Origin: Kibdelosporangium aridum
Lineage (GTDB): Bacteria; Actinomycetota; Actinomycetes; Mycobacteriales; Pseudonocardiaceae
Length of the DNA stretch: 64,000 nucleotides
NCBI RefSeq assembly: GCF_900176515.1
Contig: NZ_FWXV01000008.1
Span: 1 to 64,000, forward strand
Reading direction: 5' to 3'
Shown here: piece by piece, positions 43,135 through 51,465 of the stretch
How the letters are laid out: the number at the start of each line of letters is the position of its first letter
How positions within the stretch are numbered: position 1 is the first letter of the stretch
Translations under genes and position numbers: made by a program
The notes under the pieces: model-generated
Databases searched by the model: none
What the model was told of the DNA's origin: nothing
Seen by the model: the letters and a program-made list of their open reading frames with translations, nothing else

Positions 43135-44466
43135 TCACCGGGCGGTCGCGTCGATCACAGTGATGTCGACGTCCTTGCTTTCCTTGGACAACCAGAAAGC
43201 CACGAACGAGACCGCTGCCGTACCGATCATCCACAGCGCCACCAGCCAGCCCTTCCCGTCTGCCTGCGCCACCAGCGCCGCGGCGATCAAGGGGGAGAAG
43301 CCGCCCAGCGCGGCGCCGATTTCCCTGGACGCGGCGAACCCGGTGTAACGCACCCGTGCGCCGAACAGCTCCGCATAGAACGCGGGCTGCACGGCGATCA
43401 TCGGTGCGAACCCCAGCGATGTCGCCAGAACCAGCGCGATCCAGATCAGCACCGGCTCTCTGGTGTCGAGCAGCAGGAAGAACGGAAACGCGAACGCCGC
43501 GGTGAACACCACGCTGAACAGGTTCAGCGGCCGCCTGCCGACACGATCGGACAACGCGCCGTACACCGGCTGTAACGCGATGACGATGACGCTGAAGATG
43601 ATCACACCGGTGAGCGCGACCCATCGCGGCATGGCCAGAGTCTTGGTTATGTACGTCAGGCTGTAGGTGGCGTAGATGTACACCACGGCGGTGTCGCAGA
43701 TGTGCGCACCGATGCCGACCAGGAAGTTGCGTGGATAGTGCCGCAACGCGTCCAGTACAGGCATCTTCACCGTCGTGCGCCGCTCGCTCATCTGCCGGAA
43801 GACCGGGGATTCGGCAACCCGCAGCCGTACGTACAACGCGACCGCGATCAGCACGAAACTGAACAGGAACGGGATCCGCCACGCCCAGTCCAGCACGGTC
43901 TGCCTCGGCAGCAGTTCGATCAGCAGGAACACCGTAACGCCGGACAGCAGTCCGATTTGGACTCCGGTCTGGGCGAAGGACGTGAAGAACCCACGGCGCC
44001 GCGCCGGTGCGTGCTCGGCCAGCAGCGTCGAGGCGCCGCCGAACTCCGCTCCCGCGCCGAGGCCCTGGCATATCCGTAACACGGTCAGCAGGATCGGCGC
44101 GGCGACGCCGATGCTGCCGTAGGTCGGGAGCAGCCCGATCAGCCCGGTGGACACACCCATCACGAGCGTGGTCAGCACCAGGGTGGACCGACGGCCGATC
44201 CGGTCGCCGAGGTGGCCGAACAGGAATCCGCCGAGCGGGCGGACCGCGAACCCCACACCGAACGTGGCGAAGCCGATGATGACGCCCATGGCCGGGTCGC
44301 CCATGGTGAAGAACAGTTCGTTGAACACGAGTGTGACGGCGAAGCCGTAGATGAAGAAGTCGTACCACTCCAACGCGGTGCCGACCACCGACGCACCGAC
44401 CACTCGGCGCAGTTCGGTCGGTGTGGTGTCCTGACCGGCTCCGTCCTCGTTGACGGCTCTGGTCAT
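43135..44466 (-). CDS. MHS-family MFS transporter (metabolite:proton symporter)
   Basis: The ATG at 44466 has AGGAGG 7 nt upstream; GTG two codons earlier is too close. The 443-residue protein has 12 membrane helices and the MHS hallmark 'ALEWYDFFIYGFAVTLVF', loop 2-3 motif 'GHLGDRIGRRSTLV' and 'RICQGLGAGAEFGGAS'. Relatives carry shikimate, citrate, proline/betaine or other organic acids with protons. It lies within the operon for sugar-acid/polyol dehydrogenases, so its cargo is probably their substrate. Confidence 0.9.
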   Translation of the reverse strand: MTRAVNEDGAGQDTTPTELRRVVGASVVGTALEWYDFFIYGFAVTLVFNELFFTMGDPAMGVIIGFATFGVGFAVRPLGGFLFGHLGDRIGRRSTLVLTTLVMGVSTGLIGLLPTYGSIGVAAPILLTVLRICQGLGAGAEFGGASTLLAEHAPARRRGFFTSFAQTGVQIGLLSGVTVFLLIELLPRQTVLDWAWRIPFLFSFVLIAVALYVRLRVAESPVFRQMSERRTTVKMPVLDALRHYPRNFLVGIGAHICDTAVVYIYATYSLTYITKTLAMPRWVALTGVIIFSVIVIALQPVYGALSDRVGRRPLNLFSVVFTAAFAFPFFLLLDTREPVLIWIALVLATSLGFAPMIAVQPAFYAELFGARVRYTGFAASREIGAALGGFSPLIAAALVAQADGKGWLVALWMIGTAAVSFVAFWLSKESKDVDITVIDATAR

Positions 44467-44468
44467 GG

Positions 44469-45482
44469 TCACTCCTCCTCTGTCCTTAATAGAGCGTTGA
44501 GTTCGCGCCAGGTGTTCTCCGTGACGGGAATGCCGTCCCTGGTCCGCTCAAGCCGGATCCGCTCCTCCGGCTCGCCGGGGACCAGCACCTCGCTGGCCCC
44601 TTCGGCCAGCGGCGTCTCGGCGAGCGCCTGGCAGAACCGTTCAGTCTGGGCACGAAACTCCCGTACCGGAAGGAATGCGGCGATGTCGAAGGCGACAAGG
44701 ACCGTGCCCCAGCCTTCCCGGAAGCCGGGCATGCTGCCGATGCCGATGCCCGACAGCAGCCCGCCGACGATTTCGATGAGCACACTCAGCCCGTAGCCCT
44801 TGTGCCCGCCGAACGGCAGCAGGGCGCCGCCCTGGTAGAAGTCCGCGGGTGTGGTGCTCGGCCGTCCGGCCGCGTCCAGGACCAGGCCTTCGGCCACTTG
44901 CTCGCCCCGGTCCCTGGCCACGCGCAGTTTTCCTTCGGCGATACCGGACGTGGCCCAGTCCATCACGACCGGAGGCAGACCGGGATCTCTGGGCACGGCC
45001 CAGGCCAGTGGATTGGTGCCCAGGCGTCGTTCCCGGCCGCCGTACGGCGCGACCGTCGGGTCGGCGTTGCCGAAGGCCAGCCCGATCAGGTCCTGATCGG
45101 CCAGCATGGCGACGTACTCGCCGAGTCTGCCGATGTGGTTGCACTCCCGCACGACGGCCACCCCAGACCCCTGGCGTGGCACGAGGGACTGCAGCTCACG
45201 CACCGCCCGCAGGGCGGCGAGCTGACCGAATGCGCGACGCCCGTGCACCACAACCGTTCCTGGCCGGGTGGTCTCCGCCTTCGGCTCGGCCCGCGGATCG
45301 ATCAGTCCATTGTGGATCCGCGTGACGTAGTCGATGACCCTGCGTACCCCGTGCGAGTCATGGCCGAGCAGATCGGACCGCACCAGCGAACGGGCCACGG
45401 TCGCGGCGTCCGCTGTGGACGCGCCGGCGGCGACGAGGATCCGGGTGGCCAGCGCCTCCAGCTCGGCGGCTTGAACGTTCAT
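44469..45482 (-). CDS. Ldh-family (malate/L-lactate/YiaK-type) NAD(P) dehydrogenase
   Basis: This 337-residue member of the YlbC/YiaK group has a non-Rossmann fold: catalytic His in 'LGHDSHGVRRVIDYVTRI', 'VRECNHIGRLGEYVAMLAD', 'GTNPLAWAVPRD' and 'LPFGGHKGYGLSVLIEIV'. Related enzymes reduce 2,3-diketo-L-gulonate, ureidoglycolate or 2-keto acids. It heads the MHS-mannitol-dehydrogenase-SDR operon, and a GGAATG-G-CATTCC site lies just upstream, next to the IclR gene. Confidence 0.9.
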   Translation of the reverse strand: MNVQAAELEALATRILVAAGASTADAATVARSLVRSDLLGHDSHGVRRVIDYVTRIHNGLIDPRAEPKAETTRPGTVVVHGRRAFGQLAALRAVRELQSLVPRQGSGVAVVRECNHIGRLGEYVAMLADQDLIGLAFGNADPTVAPYGGRERRLGTNPLAWAVPRDPGLPPVVMDWATSGIAEGKLRVARDRGEQVAEGLVLDAAGRPSTTPADFYQGGALLPFGGHKGYGLSVLIEIVGGLLSGIGIGSMPGFREGWGTVLVAFDIAAFLPVREFRAQTERFCQALAETPLAEGASEVLVPGEPEERIRLERTRDGIPVTENTWRELNALLRTEEE

Positions 45483-45495
45483 CGTTCCGCCTCAC

Positions 45496-45508
45496 GGAAT
45501 GGCATTCC
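45496..45508. promoter_or_regulatory. Candidate IclR-type operator
   Basis: GGAATG-G-CATTCC is a perfect 6-1-6 inverted repeat 13 nt upstream of the Ldh-family start codon, overlapping its leader. Similar short GGAAT/ATTCC palindromes are bound by IclR-family proteins, and an iclR-type gene is next door. Confidence 0.65.
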
Positions 45509-45563
45509 ATCCTGACTCGGACATCGTGCCACGAACCGGCCACTCTTGTGAAGTGGGTCACTC

Positions 45564-46310
45564 TCAGTGCGCTCCGAGGGCCTTGGAGACGGCCTCGGCA
45601 GCGGCGGTGACCTGAGCGGGCAGATCCTCGACAACCGGAGCCAGATGCACCAACGCGGCCGCGGACAGCCCACCGATCACGCCGCCGGTGTGGTCGAACA
45701 CCGCGGCGCCGACAGCGCGGACACCGGCCTCGTTCTCCTCGTGATCTTCCGCGTAACGACGGGTCCGGACGGCTGCGAGCTCGCCGAGCAACGTGCGCGC
45801 GTCGGTGATCGTGTTCTCGGTGCGTGCGGGCAGACCAGCACGAGCGACTATCTCGGAGACCTCGTCGTCGGACATCGTCGCGAGAATGGCCTTGCCGATC
45901 GAGGTGCAGTGCAGCTTCAGGCTCATCCCGACCCGGGAGGCGAGGTGGTACGGCTTGGTGCCCTCGACCTTGGCCACGTACACGGCCTCATCACCGGAAA
46001 GCAGCGCCAGATGCACTGTCCACCCAGTGCGTTGCTGAAGGTCACGCAGGATCGGCCGGACCTGTTCGGCGATGTCAAGGCGCTGCAGGAACCGCCCGGC
46101 GAGGCTGAGGATGCGCGGGCCGCAGACGTAGTTGCCCTGGCCGTCGGAGCGGGCGAAGCCGTGCTGCACCAGGGTTTGCAGGATCCGGTGCACAGTGGGC
46201 TTCGGCAGGCCCGCCGCGCCTGCGATGTCCGCGATCCGGGCGTGGTCGGCGAGCGCCTCCAGCACGATCAACGTTTTGTCCGCCGCTGATCGCGGACCCT
46301 TGCCAACCAT
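45564..46310 (-). CDS. IclR-family transcriptional regulator
   Basis: This 248-residue regulator starts 'MVGKGPRSAADKTLIVLEAL'. The winged HTH includes 'RIADIAGAAGLPKPTVHRIL', and the effector domain has 'GWTVHLALLSGDEAVYVAKV' and 'LHCTSIGKAILATMS'. It precedes the sugar-acid operon on the same strand and likely binds the palindrome at 45496. Its first 43 nt overlap the end of ccdA in another frame, so the start could be a little further in, but the N-terminus looks natural. Confidence 0.9.
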   Translation of the reverse strand: MVGKGPRSAADKTLIVLEALADHARIADIAGAAGLPKPTVHRILQTLVQHGFARSDGQGNYVCGPRILSLAGRFLQRLDIAEQVRPILRDLQQRTGWTVHLALLSGDEAVYVAKVEGTKPYHLASRVGMSLKLHCTSIGKAILATMSDDEVSEIVARAGLPARTENTITDARTLLGELAAVRTRRYAEDHEENEAGVRAVGAAVFDHTGGVIGGLSAAALVHLAPVVEDLPAQVTAAAEAVSKALGAH

Positions 46311-47164
46311 GTGACCCAATGTAGCTGTCGTCGGGCACGCAACCGGGCAACCAGGACAACGGCGCCGACGAGCACCACCAAACCCAGCACCAACGGCACG
46401 GGCCCAACAGCGTCGACCCACTCGGCGAGCAGCGCCTGAACCTTGCCTGCGCCGTCCACGATCGGGTCATTCGCTGAGCCGCCAGCGTGGAACAGGCGCA
46501 GTTCGTACACGCCGTAGTAGCCGACGTACAGCCCCGCCAGCACCAGGATCGCGCCGCCGATGCGGTTGACGTACGGCAGAACGCGCCGGACTCCCTTGGT
46601 CACCGCAGTGCTCGCCAGCGCGACCGACACCGCGAGCACGCCGACGACAAGGGCCATCCCCAGCGCGTACACCAGATACGCCGCGATACCGGTGACGACC
46701 GAACCGCTGCGGAAGGTCTGGGCGGTGACGGCCAGGAACGGTCCGATCGTGCAGGACAGCGAGACCACCGCGTACGCGAGGCCGTAGCCGAACATCGAAC
46801 TCAACCGCGCTGTGGGCGCGCCTTTGCGGGGCTTCGGAACGAGCAGCGTGATCTGTTTGCCCGCCAGCATCCACGCCCCGAGCCCCACCATGACGACGCC
46901 GATCACCACGGTCACCGCAGGCAGGTACTCCTGCACGGAGGACCCCAGCGGCGCCACGACCAGGCCGAACGCGCCAAAGACGGTCAGGAAACCCAACGCC
47001 ATCAGGCCGGTGACGGCCAACGCCCGCCATACCGCGGACATCGTCGGACGCGACTCGCCCGCGACGACGAACGTCAAATACGCGGGCAGCATCGCGAACC
47101 CGCACGGGTTGACCGTGGCGATCATGCCGGCGGCCAGCGCGAAACCAAGAATGTCGAGGTTCAT
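46268..47164 (-). CDS. CcdA-type thiol-disulfide transport membrane protein
   Basis: This 298-residue membrane protein has six core helices carrying the two conserved cysteines in 'ATVNPCGFAMLPAYL' and 'VVSLSCTIGPFLAV', which pass electrons from cytoplasmic thioredoxin to extracytoplasmic partners. An additional C-terminal helix and basic tail extend beyond the usual length and run into the IclR gene start. It is one base after the TlpA-like lipoprotein gene, its probable electron acceptor. Confidence 0.9.
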   Translation of the reverse strand: MNLDILGFALAAGMIATVNPCGFAMLPAYLTFVVAGESRPTMSAVWRALAVTGLMALGFLTVFGAFGLVVAPLGSSVQEYLPAVTVVIGVVMVGLGAWMLAGKQITLLVPKPRKGAPTARLSSMFGYGLAYAVVSLSCTIGPFLAVTAQTFRSGSVVTGIAAYLVYALGMALVVGVLAVSVALASTAVTKGVRRVLPYVNRIGGAILVLAGLYVGYYGVYELRLFHAGGSANDPIVDGAGKVQALLAEWVDAVGPVPLVLGLVVLVGAVVLVARLRARRQLHWVTWLARVRDQRRTKR

Positions 47165-47165
47165 C

Positions 47166-47744
47166 TCACGCCGCGGTCAGTGCGTTGACCCGTTCGGTCA
47201 GCGCGGACTCCGACAGTTGCTGCTTGACCACGTCGATCTTGCCGTCTGGACCGATGAACGCGTACGCGGGCTGTTGGGTGACCCCGAACCGGGTCCAGAT
47301 CGCGGCGTCCAGATCGGCGAGGTGGGTGAAGCCGCTGACCTTGTAGTCGGTGACGAACTTCTTCATCGCGGGCAGCGCGTCCTGGGCGGCGACCCCGACG
47401 AACGTCACCTTGCCGCTGGTGGCCTGCGCGGCAGCCGCCACTCGTGGTGCCTCCGCCCGGCACTTCGGGCACCACGGAGCCCAGAACCACAACACGGCTT
47501 TCTTACCGGCCAGGCTGTCTCCTGAGAAGCTCTGCCCGTCCACGGTTTGCGCGGTGAACTTCAACTGGTCTGGGACTGAAGGGCTGGTCTGCGTGCTTGT
47601 CGTTGACGTCCCGGTGCTCGTCGTCTGAGGCGGCGCGGGCGTTTCGCCGCCAGGCGCCGTCGAACTCGTGTCCGCGCCGCACGCGGCGAGTGCGGTTGTG
47701 AGAATCGCGGCGAGCGCGGCTCCTGCGATTCGACGACGAAGCAT
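47166..47744 (-). CDS. TlpA/ResA-like thioredoxin-fold lipoprotein
   Basis: This 192-residue protein starts at ATG after AGGAGG. A lipoprotein signal ends at Cys22 ('LTTALAAC'), followed by a Thr/Pro-rich linker of about 35 residues. The redoxin domain has the redox pair Cys92-Cys95 in 'FWAPWCPKCRAEAP' and 'VTQQPAYAFIGPDGKI' with the cis-proline region. Anchored outside the membrane, it would reduce or exchange disulfides with electrons from the CcdA-like protein encoded 1 nt downstream. Confidence 0.92.
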   Translation of the reverse strand: MLRRRIAGAALAAILTTALAACGADTSSTAPGGETPAPPQTTSTGTSTTSTQTSPSVPDQLKFTAQTVDGQSFSGDSLAGKKAVLWFWAPWCPKCRAEAPRVAAAAQATSGKVTFVGVAAQDALPAMKKFVTDYKVSGFTHLADLDAAIWTRFGVTQQPAYAFIGPDGKIDVVKQQLSESALTERVNALTAA

Positions 47745-47925
47745 GGGGCGACCTCCTTGGTGGCAGAGAGTCGATCCTTGCGCACCTGGCGGCCCGCGGC
47801 GACATGCTCGGGTATTACGGAGTTGTGACAGACCCGGCCGTTTATCCAATGCAGACAGTGGATGGAAGTGGGCTGGCGCTGCGCAACGGGCGGGGAGACC
47901 GTCGCGCAGCGCGCCACGCCGACCT

Positions 47926-47954
47926 GGGTGAGGCGGCCCTGCCCCGCCTCACCC
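47926..47954. terminator. Perfect 11-bp GC-rich hairpin
   Basis: GGGTGAGGCGG and CCGCCTCACCC pair perfectly around a 7-nt loop. It stands between divergent genes, where a terminator for neither is needed, so it could be a barrier to stray transcription or a regulatory structure. Confidence 0.4.
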
Positions 47955-48111
47955 GGCGGCCATAGAGTTCTTCGCGTTGCTGCCCGCCGTCTGACGCGGG
48001 CTCACTCGGATGGCCGAGTAGATACCGCATCGACTTCACAGCACCGTGTGGCCAGGATGTCCCGGTCATCCGCTGTCTGCGACGCCCGTGTCATTGCATT
48101 GGAGGTAGAAC

Positions 48112-48120
48112 GGTAATACC
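48112..48120. promoter_or_regulatory. Candidate GntR-regulon operator upstream of cupin A
   Basis: GGTA-A-TACC is a small perfect palindrome in the sequence GGTAATACCATTT, about 90 nt before the cupin start. TAATACCAT resembles sites before the MFS gene (60391) and aldolase (62500). Confidence 0.35.
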
Positions 48121-48211
48121 ATTTGCCCCTGTCGATCCTGGCTCGAGGAAGAGCACGGATGCCGCATCCGCGCCGCCTGGTCGTGCTCGTCGAGGTCAAT
48201 CGGAGGATGAG

Positions 48212-49237
48212 TTGGGTAAGAGCGGACGCGTGTTCGTGCGTGGACTGACGTCGGAGACCTACGGACTCGGAGAATTCCGCCAGCGGCAACTGGCCGCGGA
48301 GCGGGTCCGGGACGACTCCGTGGTCGTCGACGACGCCAAGGTCGCGCACTCGGGCGACAGTGCCAAGAGCCGCACCTGGTGGCGGATCGGGCCGGGGGAC
48401 GAGGACTTCCTCACCCAGACGATCCAGGTCCACTTCGTCGAGTTGCCCGCGGACTCCTCGAACCACGGGCACGGTCACCAGAACGAGGCTGCCTTCTACA
48501 TCCTCGAGGGTCGCGGCTACGAGATCCACGACGACAAGCGGTACGACTGGGCCAAGGACGATCTCGTCTTCGTGCACACCGATTCCGTGCACCGGCACTT
48601 CAACCCGTACGACGAGAAGGCCGTGGCGTTGGTGGTGAAGGCCAAGAGCACCTTCATGTTCATGGGCCTCATCCAGCAGGGCCGCTCCGGCCCGGTCGAG
48701 CGCGAGACCGAGTTCGGGCCCCGCGAGGACTGGTCGCGGGTGTGGACGCCGGGTGTCCTTGACCGCAAGAAGGTCATCTCGCCGTCGGACACCGTCTGGG
48801 AGGACACCCCGCTCGGCCGGGTGCGTGTCATGTCCTCGCCCGCACGGACCGACGCGCGCATTTTCAGCGTCGACGCCTTCGAGCTCGACATCCCCGCGGG
48901 TGGCAAGAGCGGCAAGTACTGGAAGATGGCCGACGAGGTCTACTACGTCCTCGACGGCGGCGGCTATGCCCTGCAATGGGAGGTCGAGGCCGAGATCGCC
49001 GAGAAGTACTACGCGCGCATCGCCCTTGAGCCCAAGCGTTACGAGATCACCAAGGGCGACACGCTTTACGTCCCGCAGAACCACGTGTGCCAGTTGTTCG
49101 CCGCGGATGGCACGCCGCTGCGGCTGTTCAACGCGCAGAACCGGGTCTTCAAACACCTCGGTTACGACGCTGTCCACTACTTCGAGTCCGCGTCCGAGAG
49201 CACGCCAGCGGGGCAGCTCACCGAATCCAACGCCTGA
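48212..49237 (+). CDS. Bicupin protein (cupin A)
   Basis: The TTG at 48212 has GGAGG five bases upstream. The 341-residue protein has two cupin domains. The first holds metal ligands in 'SSNHGHGHQNEAAFYILEG' with a later His in 'HTDSVHRHFN'. The second has 'KMADEVYYVLDGGGYALQW' and 'TLYVPQNHVCQLF', with fewer histidines, so it is probably structural. The arrangement is like gentisate-type ring-cleaving dioxygenases, but I cannot assign the substrate. It starts an operon with an MFS transporter, cupin B and a TRIP13-like ATPase. Confidence 0.85.
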   Translation: MGKSGRVFVRGLTSETYGLGEFRQRQLAAERVRDDSVVVDDAKVAHSGDSAKSRTWWRIGPGDEDFLTQTIQVHFVELPADSSNHGHGHQNEAAFYILEGRGYEIHDDKRYDWAKDDLVFVHTDSVHRHFNPYDEKAVALVVKAKSTFMFMGLIQQGRSGPVERETEFGPREDWSRVWTPGVLDRKKVISPSDTVWEDTPLGRVRVMSSPARTDARIFSVDAFELDIPAGGKSGKYWKMADEVYYVLDGGGYALQWEVEAEIAEKYYARIALEPKRYEITKGDTLYVPQNHVCQLFAADGTPLRLFNAQNRVFKHLGYDAVHYFESASESTPAGQLTESNA

Positions 49238-49246
49238 CGGCGCCTC

Positions 49247-50386
49247 GTGCGGCCGTCGCGTGATCAGGCCGCGTCAGCGGGAGGCGCGGCGCTCTTCTCC
49301 TGTTCCCTTGGCATAGCGAGCGTCGCGCTCCCGCTGCTGGCCCTCCGGGCCGGCTACTCGGTCGCGGAGGTCGGTTTTCTCACGGCCGTGTCCGCGATCG
49401 CGCAGATGGCCACGCGGCTCGTACTCGGCTGGGTCATGCGACGGGTCGGCGACTGGGTGCTGATCGTCGGTGCCGGTCTGACCCTCGGGTTGTCGTCGGG
49501 CCTCGTGGTCATTTCCGCGGCTGTTGTCCCGTTCACGATCGCGCAGCTGCTGCAGGGAGTGGCGCGTGCGTGCTTCTGGACCGGCAGCCAGACGCACGTC
49601 GTGCGGGGCGACCGCCGCCCTGTCGGTGCGCTCGCGGCGATCAACTTCGTGTCCAGCTTCGGCCTGCTTGTCGGGCCGGTGCTGGCCGGGGTGCTGATTG
49701 AGACGTCCGCGCAACTGGCGCTCGTTGTCGGGACCGTGGTGGCGTGTGTCGCGATGGTGCCCGCGTTGCTGCTTGACCGATTGCCGCCCTTCGCGCCACC
49801 GGCCGAGCGTCCGCCAGGTGGGATCTGGCGGCGGCCAGGCGTGGACGTCGGGTGCTGGGCGGGCGTCAGCGCGGGTGCATGGCGTGGCCTGTTGTCCAGT
49901 TTCGTGCCGGTGGCGCTCGACTCGGCGGGACAGTCGGCGTCGACGGTCGGCGCGCTCGTCACCGTCGCGAACGGCTCGGCGCTTGTCGGCGCCGCGCTTG
50001 TCGGGCGGGTGAACGAGCCGTGGATCGGTCGCTCGTTCGTCCTCGGCACGATCGCCGCCGGTGGCGGCATCGGGCTTGTGGTGCCTGCCGCGGAGTTATG
50101 GCTGCTCGCCGCCGTCCTGCTGGGGATCTCCGGACTGGGTGCCGGTGCGCTGCAGACGATCGGGCCCGCGATCGCCACAGTCGCCGTCCACCCGGAGGAA
50201 CGCGGGGAGGCGATCGCCGCCGCGGGCACCTTCCGTGCGGCGGCGCTGTTCGGGGGACCGCTCGCGGTGTCCGGCGTGGTGCTGGCGTTCCCGTTGACCG
50301 CGGCCATGGGCGCGGTCGGGGTGCTGATCGCGGCGACCGCGGCGATTGTGCGCGGCCGAGGGGCCGTACTCGTTCAACCTGGCTGA
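49247..50386 (+). CDS. MFS transporter
   Basis: This 379-residue major facilitator protein has about 11-12 helices, e.g. 'ATRLVLGWVMRRVGDWVLIV' with the loop 2-3 basic motif and 'LQGVARACFWTGSQTHVVRG' in helix 4-5. The N-terminus seems short, with helix 1 beginning almost at once, so the GTG start is tentative. It is 9 nt after cupin A and 11 nt before cupin B; probably it moves the substrate or a product of this pathway. Confidence 0.82.
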   Translation: MRPSRDQAASAGGAALFSCSLGIASVALPLLALRAGYSVAEVGFLTAVSAIAQMATRLVLGWVMRRVGDWVLIVGAGLTLGLSSGLVVISAAVVPFTIAQLLQGVARACFWTGSQTHVVRGDRRPVGALAAINFVSSFGLLVGPVLAGVLIETSAQLALVVGTVVACVAMVPALLLDRLPPFAPPAERPPGGIWRRPGVDVGCWAGVSAGAWRGLLSSFVPVALDSAGQSASTVGALVTVANGSALVGAALVGRVNEPWIGRSFVLGTIAAGGGIGLVVPAAELWLLAAVLLGISGLGAGALQTIGPAIATVAVHPEERGEAIAAAGTFRAAALFGGPLAVSGVVLAFPLTAAMGAVGVLIAATAAIVRGRGAVLVQPG

Positions 50387-50397
50387 GGAGATACCAA

Positions 50398-51465
50398 GTG
50401 ACCACGCGGACCACAACAGGCGTCAGCCACTACCACGTACAGAAGACCAGGCGCGCCAAGTTCATTGAGGACTGGCGCGCCAACCACCGTGACGTCGTCG
50501 CCGCCGAGGACGTCGTGATGCACAAGACCGAGCGCGGTCACCGCGTGGGCGTCTACGTCGGTGAGGACGGCGATCGGCCGACCCGCACGATGGACGCGTT
50601 GGCGCACGAGTTCGACCCCGGTACGACGACCACGATCCACCGCCACTCGTGGGACGCCATGGTGCTCGTTGTCGCTGGCTGGGGGTGGACCGAGATCGAC
50701 GGCGAGCGCATCGATTGGGGGCCAGGCGATTCACTGCACATCCCCGCGTGGGCGTGGCACCGCTCCGGCAACGAGGGCACGGATGTCGCGCGGTACCTGA
50801 CATTCTCCAGCGAACCGATGCTCGCGACCATGGGCATGAACGTGCTCGAAGACGCCGGCCACACCCCGGTCGCGGAGCTGCCCGGGCGACCGGCGTTCAG
50901 CACCCACCTCGACGGCGACGACCCGTACGCACGCCGTATCCGCCGCGTTGGCCGTGAGCAGACCAACCGGCGCGCCGGTCGGCTGCACACCAACTGGGAC
51001 GACCTGGAGCTGGTCAACACCCCGCGCGGCACGAGGACGACGTTCCTGCTCGACCGTGCCATCGGCTATCAGGCATCCGGCATCACGATGGCGATGTTCG
51101 AGATCGGGCCCGGCCGCGGCCAGTCGATGCACCGTCACCCAGGTGAGGCGTGGCTGTACGTGCTGGAAGGGGAGGGCCATACCTACTTGGGTACAGAGCC
51201 GGAGGGCGGCACGACGCACCGCTGGAAGAAGGGCGACATCATCGTCGTCGACCATTTCCTCTGGCACCAGCATTTCAACGACCACCCGGAGAACACCGCG
51301 AAAGTCGTGCGTATTCACATGTTCGACAGCTTGCTGGAGACCATGCGCGCGTTGTGCGACCCGTTGGTGTTGTTCGAGGAGCCGCCGAACGCGATCCGGG
51401 ACAAGCAGGCAGGGGATCCGACGACGATCGAGTGGCCCACGCTCGAACGGCCGACCTGGCCATGA
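50398..51465 (+). CDS. Bicupin protein (cupin B)
   Basis: GTG at 50398 follows GAGGAG by 7 nt and gives 355 residues. Both cupin domains keep metal ligands: 'TTTTIHRHSWDAMVLVVAGW' with 'AWAWHRSGN', and 'GRGQSMHRHPGEAWLYVLEG' with 'DHFLWHQHFND'. This two-site bicupin could be a dioxygenase or an isomerase-type enzyme. Its second domain ('LWHQHFN', 'SLLETMRAL') resembles the single-domain cupin C at 58805. Its stop overlaps the start of the AAA+ gene by 4 nt, so enzyme and ATPase are made together. Confidence 0.87.
   Translation: MTTRTTTGVSHYHVQKTRRAKFIEDWRANHRDVVAAEDVVMHKTERGHRVGVYVGEDGDRPTRTMDALAHEFDPGTTTTIHRHSWDAMVLVVAGWGWTEIDGERIDWGPGDSLHIPAWAWHRSGNEGTDVARYLTFSSEPMLATMGMNVLEDAGHTPVAELPGRPAFSTHLDGDDPYARRIRRVGREQTNRRAGRLHTNWDDLELVNTPRGTRTTFLLDRAIGYQASGITMAMFEIGPGRGQSMHRHPGEAWLYVLEGEGHTYLGTEPEGGTTHRWKKGDIIVVDHFLWHQHFNDHPENTAKVVRIHMFDSLLETMRALCDPLVLFEEPPNAIRDKQAGDPTTIEWPTLERPTWP

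Larger units (their letters stand above)
47745..48211. other. Intergenic region between divergent transcripts
   Basis: About 470 nt without a supported gene. It contains an inverted repeat GCGCTGCGC/GCGCAGCGC (47876-47911), the hairpin at 47926-47954 and an operator-like site at 48112. Promoters for the TlpA operon and the cupin operon must lie here. Confidence 0.6.

Noticed and set aside
43140..44368. Upstream extension of the mannitol dehydrogenase frame through the MHS gene
   Set aside because: The extension is arginine/histidine-rich shadow sequence; the true N-terminus is found in the other frame at 43128.
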